A stretch of DNA of 9,413 bases, taken from an uncultured Eubacteriales bacterium (GTDB lineage Bacteria > Bacillota > Clostridia > Oscillospirales > Butyricicoccaceae). The position numbers were made by a program, and so were the translations under genes. The stretch covers positions 1 through 9,413 of the forward strand of contig CAJKFC010000068.1 of NCBI GenBank assembly GCA_905199135.1. Reading direction: 5' to 3'. Positions 5,167 through 9,413 of this stretch are shown in pieces. The notes below the pieces were generated by a model. That model made no database searches. It was not told where the DNA came from and saw only the letters and a program-made list of their open reading frames with translations. The first letter of the stretch is position 1. Each line of letters starts with the position of its first letter.

Positions 5167-6612
5167 TTATTTTTTCTCGGGTCTTCCGACCAGCTTGCCG
5201 GCAGATACGGCATAAATATCATCAATAACCATGTTGAAGTCTGCCGGGCGGTTTTCAAACTTGGCTCTCTCCTGCATCTTCTTGATGTGGAACTCCTTGA
5301 TCTCATCATCAAAGGGAAGATTGCCGAAGTGGAGGAAACGGACTGCGCCCTCGTTGTCACGGGCAGGAAGAGCGAGACCGCGGTTTGCCGTCGAAGGTGC
5401 GAAGGGAACATCGATGATGCCTGCCTCGAAGGCTGCGACTGTTGCCTTTTCAAAGTCATTGCCGCCAAGCTCCAAAGCCTTGTCGACGATGGCCTTTGTC
5501 TCCTTCATGATCATGTCCTGCTCGTCCAAAGCTCTCGGACCGTTTCTCATGATCTGGCAGGAAAGCATGTTGCACAGCTGCTTTGTAGCTCTCAGACCTG
5601 CTGCGTTTGCCTGCATTGTGGGGATACCAAAAGCCTCGTGAGGAGACTTGACTATGACCTTTGTAGCGCCCGAGAGAACAGCTACCGCTGCGCCCCAGCA
5701 GATAACGCCGAAGGCCTGTGCCTCGTCCTGCGGGAAGCCGCCCATCCACTGATGGAAGACTGTGCTTACGCTGACATCGTCATATCCGAATTTCTTGAGG
5801 TATTCCTCTGTCTGAGTTCTGAGGGCGTAGATGGCGCCGATATCCTGATAGATATTGCCGCACTGGCCGTAACCGACTGTGATGTTCTTTACGCCCTGTT
5901 CTGCGGCGAGAAGAGCCTCCATAATGGCTACTGCGTTGGAGATACATGCGGGAACAAGTGTACCTGTCAGAGGTCCGTAGGGCTCACGGTCGATGGAGAC
6001 GCCTGCCTCCTCATAGAGACCTGCAAGTCTGTCGACATATTTCCATGTGCGGATTGTCTCGGACATAGGGATATTCTTGGAATAGGGAACATTGTAAGAT
6101 ATTCCGCCGCCCTCAAAGGATGTAAAGCCGCCTGCGAAGGTGATTTCGGCCAAAAGACGGGCGTCGGGTGTGCCGTGTCTGACCTGTACCGGCACGCTGA
6201 GGTTTTCTATAAGTCTGCGGCAGCTGTCAACACCGTGGTTTACTGCGGGGAAGCCGTTGAGCATGCTCTTGCCCGAACGGATGCTCTCCTCGATACCCTT
6301 CTGGGCGTCGCTGTAACGGTTGAGACGGGTGTAGCTGTCGATTGTGGAGGGCAGAAGGTCTGCATGACCCTCGTCCTGAAGGTATGTGAGAAGCTTAATG
6401 TGCTCGTCGAGAAGGGCGACGCCGGCTCTCGGCTGTGTGAGAGTCACCTTGTCCTCTTTGGCTTTCTTAAGCTTTTTTGCAAATATCATATTTTCGGGCA
6501 GCGATTTCTGATACTCGACTGCCTCTTCAAAATTTACTCTTGAGCCTGTGCTCCAGCTTGCGAGAACTTCTTTCTGATCTCTGCGGAACTGGTCCATTGT
6601 CATTTTTCCCAT
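5167..6612 (-). CDS. glmE: Glutamate mutase (methylaspartate mutase) epsilon subunit
   Basis: GlmE is the catalytic TIM-barrel subunit of adenosylcobalamin-dependent glutamate mutase, which rearranges L-glutamate to (2S,3S)-3-methylaspartate by a radical mechanism. At 481 residues it matches the clostridial enzyme (about 483). The substrate-binding residues known from Clostridium cochlearium are all present with a constant offset of four. R62 (PRAGV), R96 (YTRLNRY) and R145 (RHGTPDAR) form the arginine claw, with E167 (FEGGG) and Y173 and Y177 (SYNVPYS). The protein therefore looks fully active. The ATG at 6612 is preceded by GAGGGTG; the ATG at 6603 is too far from it. It pairs with GlmS, encoded upstream in the same operon, which carries the cobalamin. 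It lies 23 bases after glmL, and its TAA abuts the GTG of ribF. Confidence 0.97.
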   Translation of the reverse strand: MGKMTMDQFRRDQKEVLASWSTGSRVNFEEAVEYQKSLPENMIFAKKLKKAKEDKVTLTQPRAGVALLDEHIKLLTYLQDEGHADLLPSTIDSYTRLNRYSDAQKGIEESIRSGKSMLNGFPAVNHGVDSCRRLIENLSVPVQVRHGTPDARLLAEITFAGGFTSFEGGGISYNVPYSKNIPMSETIRTWKYVDRLAGLYEEAGVSIDREPYGPLTGTLVPACISNAVAIMEALLAAEQGVKNITVGYGQCGNIYQDIGAIYALRTQTEEYLKKFGYDDVSVSTVFHQWMGGFPQDEAQAFGVICWGAAVAVLSGATKVIVKSPHEAFGIPTMQANAAGLRATKQLCNMLSCQIMRNGPRALDEQDMIMKETKAIVDKALELGGNDFEKATVAAFEAGIIDVPFAPSTANRGLALPARDNEGAVRFLHFGNLPFDDEIKEFHIKKMQERAKFENRPADFNMVIDDIYAVSAGKLVGRPEKK

Positions 6613-6635
6613 AAATGCACCCTCGTTTCAGTATT

Positions 6636-8011
6636 TTAATTTTCCATTATGTCTTTTTTCATGATTTCCAGGGCTATCTCAGGATATTTTGTGCTGAGAA
6701 GACCCATGGCCGAAAGAATGTACTTTTTGTCCAAAAGTATCTCGGCCTTTTTGGGACGGAGCGAATACATGTCGTCCTCGCTGTAAAGAGCCTCGGACAG
6801 TATCTCCTTGTAATGAGGCGTCGAGATGACTATTCCTCCCGTGCCTATTATGTATCCCACATTGCTCAGATCCTTGCCCTCCTGCATGAATCTCTCTCCG
6901 AAAGGAGTGAAGATGGGGGTGATTATTCCGCTGTGGCGTCTGACGCTCAGCCTTGTGGCGGCGCGGCCCACGGCCACATCGACCCTTTCCTCTATCTCGT
7001 TTTCGGGCAGAAGCTCGGGATTCTGATTGAATTTTTTAATTGTATCTATTACCTGCTGCTCGGTTACACCTGCCATCTCGGCCAGTTTTTCGCTGCCTGC
7101 ATGCTCCAGAACATAGGGGGAGCTCCAGCGCATACCGAGATCGCCTTCGACGCTTCTCTTGTATTTGGGGTGAGGCAGACCCTTTAGGGTAGCGCCCTGA
7201 TAAATGCACTCGCCCTCTGTGGCCGAATACACATCTGTTGTGGCGCCGCCTATGTCGACAGCCACGAAGGAGCCGACACCGGGGGTGTTTTCCGTTCCCT
7301 TTGAAAGCAGGGTTATGGCTTCAAGAACCGCCGCGGGAGTCGGTATTATATCGCCGTCCATGCGCTCGGCCAAAGTCTTGAGTCCCTTTGCCAGAATGAT
7401 CTGATTCAAAAAGACCTTTCTTATCTCCTCTCTCGCCGGCTCGATGTTGAGCACGCCGAATTCGGGCATGACATTCTCACAGGGCACAGCTATCTTGCCG
7501 CCCTTTTCGAGAATTTCGCAAGCCTCGTCTGTGGCGTTCTTGTTGCCCGCCACGATTACGGTAAGAGGGGCGTCGCAGCCTGCCAGAGCGGCGGCAGCAC
7601 CACCTGGCTGTTTCCTCCGTCGGTGCCTCCCGACAGGAGAATTATATCGGGCTTGATTTCAGCTATCTCCGCTATTTCCTTTCTGGAAAGCATATAGGAA
7701 TAGCTTGCCATGACCTTGGCTCCCGCGTTCTGAACCGCCAGAAGAGCCGCCTGAGATGTAAGCTCGGGCACAAGGCCTATGGCCACCATTTTAAGTCCGC
7801 CCGCTGCCGAAGAACAGGCCAGTTTCAGGTCGAACTGTTCGACCCCGCACATTTTCTTGACCTCTTCGGCGGCTTTATCGAAGCCGATGTTGACATCGGT
7901 GGCAATGGTGGTGTTGGACATAGCTCTGCCTATGATCTCGGCTTTTTCGAGATCCACCGCCACGACCTTTGTAAATGTGCTGCCCACATCGGCAAAAAGA
8001 CCGTATTTCAT
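6636..8011 (-). pseudogene. glmL: glmL (MutL), glutamate mutase-associated ATPase, reading frame broken
   Basis: GlmL/MutL is an ASKHA-fold ATPase encoded within glutamate mutase operons and thought to reactivate or protect the holoenzyme. The first piece (8011 down to 7556) starts ATGAAATACGG and carries the phosphate-1 motif GLFADVGSTFTK (4-15) and LLSGGTDGGN (125-134). It then leaves the family pattern after SQVVL and stops at 7556-7558. The second piece continues in another frame with AALAGCDAPLTVIVAGNKNA, the phosphate-2 region VAVDIGGATTDVYS, and the late glycine motif VGYIIGTGGIVI, ending at 6636. The span of 1376 bases is one short of 459 codons, and the family is about 460 residues, so 1 base (or 1+3n, for example 7) is missing around 7588-7606. 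Everything else is intact and conserved, which suggests a recent mutation or a sequencing/assembly error rather than long decay. No slippery heptamer is visible. Six bases separate it from glmS. Confidence 0.88.
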
Positions 8012-8017
8012 ATACCG

Positions 8018-8422
8018 TTATTCTCCAAGATCCTTTCTGAGGTCTGCGATAGACACCTCGGGGCGTGTTCCCGGAGCATATACTCTGTCAAATCCCATGG
8101 CCTTGAATCTCTTTTCAACATCGGCAAAATCCTGCTTGCCGACGACGAGATTTCCGCCAACATACATAAGAATGTCTCCTATGCCTGCCTCGACGCACTT
8201 GTCGCGAAGACCGGGGCAGTCGAGCTCACCGTGACCGTAAAGGGACGACACCAGAATAGCGTCGGCATTGGTCTCGATGGCAGCCTTTACAAACTCATCC
8301 TGAGATACCGTGATGCCGAGATTTACAACATTGTAGCCGGCTTCCTTGAAAGCTATCTCCAAGATCTTGTTACCGACGGCGTGAACATCTGCGCCGATAA
8401 CGCCAATGACTAATGTTTTCAT
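8018..8422 (-). CDS. glmS: Glutamate mutase (methylaspartate mutase) sigma subunit, B12-binding
   Basis: GlmS is the small cobalamin-binding subunit of glutamate mutase. The 134-residue protein is a full-length flavodoxin-like B12 domain with the base-off/His-on signature GADVHAVGNKIL, giving D12-x-H14-x-x-G17, where H14 is the lower axial cobalt ligand. Further family motifs are ILVSSLYGHGELDCPGL and YVGGNLVVGK, which line the nucleotide tail of the cofactor. The ATG at 8422 follows AAGGAGAG at ideal spacing. It is the first gene of the glmS-glmL-glmE order, with its own promoter about 50 bases upstream. Divergently transcribed on the other side is a corrinoid adenosyltransferase, which would make the cofactor this subunit binds. 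Confidence 0.97.
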   Translation of the reverse strand: MKTLVIGVIGADVHAVGNKILEIAFKEAGYNVVNLGITVSQDEFVKAAIETNADAILVSSLYGHGELDCPGLRDKCVEAGIGDILMYVGGNLVVGKQDFADVEKRFKAMGFDRVYAPGTRPEVSIADLRKDLGE

Positions 8423-8472
8423 ACTTCTCTCCTTTTGTTACATAGTATTCCATTCTTATTTTATACATATCT

Positions 8473-8501
8473 ACAATACCACTTTTCCCCGATATTTACA
8501 A
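8473..8501 (-). promoter_or_regulatory. Promoter of the glm operon
   Basis: On the reverse strand TTGTAA (8496-8501) and TATTGT (8473-8478) are separated by 17 bases, with an extended -10 formed by AAAAGTGG just upstream. Transcription should begin near 8466, giving a leader of roughly 44 bases, too short for a cobalamin riboswitch. The -35 and the sequence just before the -10 closely resemble the divergent cobO promoter. Confidence 0.6.
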
Positions 8502-8508
8502 GTCTTTA

Positions 8509-8537
8509 TTGCAAAAAAATTTTAAAAGTGATATAAT
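8509..8537 (+). promoter_or_regulatory. Promoter of the corrinoid adenosyltransferase operon
   Basis: TTGCAA (8509-8514) and a perfect TATAAT (8532-8537) lie 17 bases apart, with AAAAGTGA supplying a TGn extended -10. A second TATAAT follows at 8542-8547. The predicted start is near 8544, leaving a leader of about 63 bases that contains the hairpin at 8568-8594. Confidence 0.75.
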
Positions 8538-8567
8538 GTTTTATAATATTAAAACTTTATCAACATT

Positions 8568-8594
8568 TTGGCCGAAAGCTCTTATTCGGGCCAA
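8568..8594 (+). promoter_or_regulatory. Leader hairpin abutting the cobO ribosome binding site
   Basis: TTGGCCGAA (8568-8576) pairs with TTCG-GGCCAA (8585-8594) around an 8-base loop. This forms a 9-bp stem with one bulged G. The ribosome site GGGAGG (8595-8600) starts at the next base. There is no T-run, so it is not a terminator. It could stabilise the mRNA or modulate ribosome access; that is inference. Confidence 0.6.
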
Positions 8595-8606
8595 GGGAGG
8601 TACAGT

Positions 8607-9125
8607 ATGCAAAACGCTCTTATACACATTTACACGGGAGACGGCAAGGGCAAGACCACCGCTCTTGTAGGTCTCTGTTTCCGCTGCTCGGGCCGCGGCT
8701 TCAAGGTAGGCATGACCTCTTTCCTCAAGGATTTCGACTCGGGCGAATATCTCCAGCCGACGCCCTATACCGTCTTTAAAGGCACCCCCGTCAAGAAATT
8801 CTGGTTTATGATGACCGACGAGGAGAAAGCCGCCGTAAAAAAGGAGCACACAGAGAGGCTCTTTGAGATTTTCAGAATCGCAAAAGAGGAAAACTATGAC
8901 CTCATAGCTTTGGACGAGGTTTTGGGCTCCATAGCCGTGGGCGCTTTAAATGAACAAGATGTTATAAAATGTCTTAATGAAAAGCCCGACACTCTGGAAG
9001 TTGCCATATCGGGCAGAGATCCCTCTGCCGCAATGGTGGAGCTGGCAGACTATGTCAGCGAAATAAAGGCCGTAAAGCATCCCTTTGAAAAGGGCATCGG
9101 CGCCAGAGTGGGGATTGAAAAATAG
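8607..9125 (+). CDS. cobO: Corrinoid adenosyltransferase, CobO/BtuR/CobA type
   Basis: The enzyme transfers the adenosyl group of ATP to cob(I)alamin or cobinamide, making adenosylcobalamin. The 172-residue protein shows the family's modified P-loop YTGDGKGKTTA (9-19), the FLK segment (39-41) in the place of the usual QFIKG strand, a Walker-B-like LIALDEV (99-105), and SGRDP followed by ELADYVSEI near the C-terminus. I set the start at ATG 8607 because AAGGGAGG (8593-8600) lies 6 bases upstream; a longer frame from the TTG at 8568 would place that site and a hairpin inside the coding region. It is divergent from the glutamate mutase operon, whose enzyme needs this cofactor, so a functional link is likely. 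An ADP-ribosylglycohydrolase gene begins directly after its stop. The symbol btuR or cobA would be equally valid. Confidence 0.93.
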   Translation: MQNALIHIYTGDGKGKTTALVGLCFRCSGRGFKVGMTSFLKDFDSGEYLQPTPYTVFKGTPVKKFWFMMTDEEKAAVKKEHTERLFEIFRIAKEENYDLIALDEVLGSIAVGALNEQDVIKCLNEKPDTLEVAISGRDPSAAMVELADYVSEIKAVKHPFEKGIGARVGIEK

Positions 9126-9413
9126 ATGACGACCGATAAAAAACGAGCCGCCGCCGTAATAGGCGCCGTTTTCGGCGACTATGTGGGCTCGGTCTACGAA
9201 TTTAAAAATTATAAGGGAAAAGATTTCCCCCTTTTTTCCGACCGCTCGGCCTTTACCGACGACACCGTCACCACCGCCGCCGTCTATTCCGCCCTCAAGG
9301 AATATATGGCCGACAGAACCGACGGCGAGAAAAAGGTGTCCGAAAACCTTGTCAAATACTGCCGCCTCTTTCCCGACGCCGGCTCCGGCTCGAAATTCAA
9401 AGAGTGGCTCTGC
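9126..9413 (+). CDS. ADP-ribosylglycohydrolase family protein, N-terminal part (cut by window edge)
   Basis: The first 96 residues of an open frame running off the right edge match the ADP-ribosylglycohydrolase (DraG-like) fold. The helix-1 motif is AAVIGAVFGDYVGSVYEF (9-26), and FTDDTVTTAAV (43-53) carries the T-D-D magnesium ligands T44, D45 and D46. Family members remove ADP-ribose from proteins or small molecules; the target here is unknown. Transcription and translation are probably coupled to the adenosyltransferase: its TAG (9123-9125) touches this ATG, in the same frame, and no separate promoter is seen. GGGGATTG about 9 bases upstream may act as a weak ribosome site. The later binuclear Mg ligands needed for activity lie beyond the window. 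Confidence 0.85.
   Translation, partial: MTTDKKRAAAVIGAVFGDYVGSVYEFKNYKGKDFPLFSDRSAFTDDTVTTAAVYSALKEYMADRTDGEKKVSENLVKYCRLFPDAGSGSKFKEWLC

Noticed and set aside
5167..5300. Possible FMN riboswitch ahead of ribF
   Set aside because: The region upstream of ribF is glmE coding sequence with no non-coding leader.
5287..6543. A 418-residue open frame on the plus strand opposite glmE
   Set aside because: It lies wholly antisense to a fully conserved glmE, has no recognisable motif, is Cys-rich in an irregular way and lacks a ribosome site; it is a codon-bias shadow.
8423..8606. Possible cobalamin riboswitch controlling glmS or cobO
   Set aside because: Predicted leaders are about 44 and 63 bases, far shorter than a cobalamin riboswitch, and no B12-box-like sequence is seen.
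8568..8606. TTG at 8568 as start of the adenosyltransferase
   Set aside because: The extra 13 residues match nothing in the family and would place a strong ribosome site and a hairpin inside the coding region; ATG at 8607 is preferred.
1..9413. tRNA, rRNA, CRISPR array, insertion sequence or attachment site
   Set aside because: No cloverleaf, conserved rRNA segments, regularly spaced repeats, transposase motifs or terminal inverted repeats were seen on either strand.

Overview
The window looks like a chromosomal segment from an anaerobic, low-to-moderate GC Gram-positive bacterium of the class Clostridia. This rests on the SigA-type promoters (one perfect consensus, others with extended -10 elements), strong AGGAGG-like ribosome sites, several TTG/GTG starts, a DUF4830 membrane protein, and a coenzyme-B12-dependent glutamate mutase typical of amino-acid-fermenting clostridia. 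Taxonomy is an inference; no rRNA or marker gene is present.

Left region (1-1397). A truncated XRE-type helix-turn-helix gene runs off the left edge on the minus strand. Divergent from it, a perfect consensus promoter drives a compact three-gene plus-strand operon of small membrane proteins with overlapping ends: a two-helix protein of unknown function, a B-box-like zinc finger/TM2 protein, and a DUF2752 protein. A bidirectional hairpin terminator closes this operon and also the minus-strand block facing it.

Middle region (1423-8422, all minus strand). Read in transcription order the block is glmS, glmL (frame broken), glmE, ribF, an M20 metallopeptidase with a membrane anchor, a DUF4830 membrane protein, then a terminator-like hairpin, and a ferritin-like diiron protein with a very acidic N-terminus. 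Spacing within glmS to the M20 gene is a few bases or overlapping, so this part is probably one transcript. GlmS and GlmE form adenosylcobalamin-dependent glutamate mutase (L-glutamate to (2S,3S)-3-methylaspartate). GlmL is the ATPase-type partner associated with reactivating this enzyme. Methylaspartate ammonia-lyase, which often follows glmE, is absent here, and ribF takes its position.

Right region (8423-9413). A 184-base divergent control region carries two back-to-back promoters with strikingly similar design, one for glmS and one for a corrinoid adenosyltransferase (cobO/btuR type), the enzyme that makes the adenosylcobalamin glutamate mutase needs. A bulged hairpin lies directly against the ribosome site of the adenosyltransferase. 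An ADP-ribosylglycohydrolase-family gene starts immediately after its stop codon and runs off the right edge.

The main functional theme is a B12-dependent glutamate catabolism module coupled to its own cofactor supply. I did not find a clearly new multi-gene system. The points most worth a second look are the glmL frameshift, the twin glm/cobO promoters, the hairpin over the ferritin-like gene's ribosome site, altered active-site residues in the M20 peptidase, and the small B-box/TM2/DUF2752 membrane operon. No tRNA, rRNA, CRISPR array, insertion sequence or recognisable riboswitch was seen, and no stretch over 300 bases lacks a gene.
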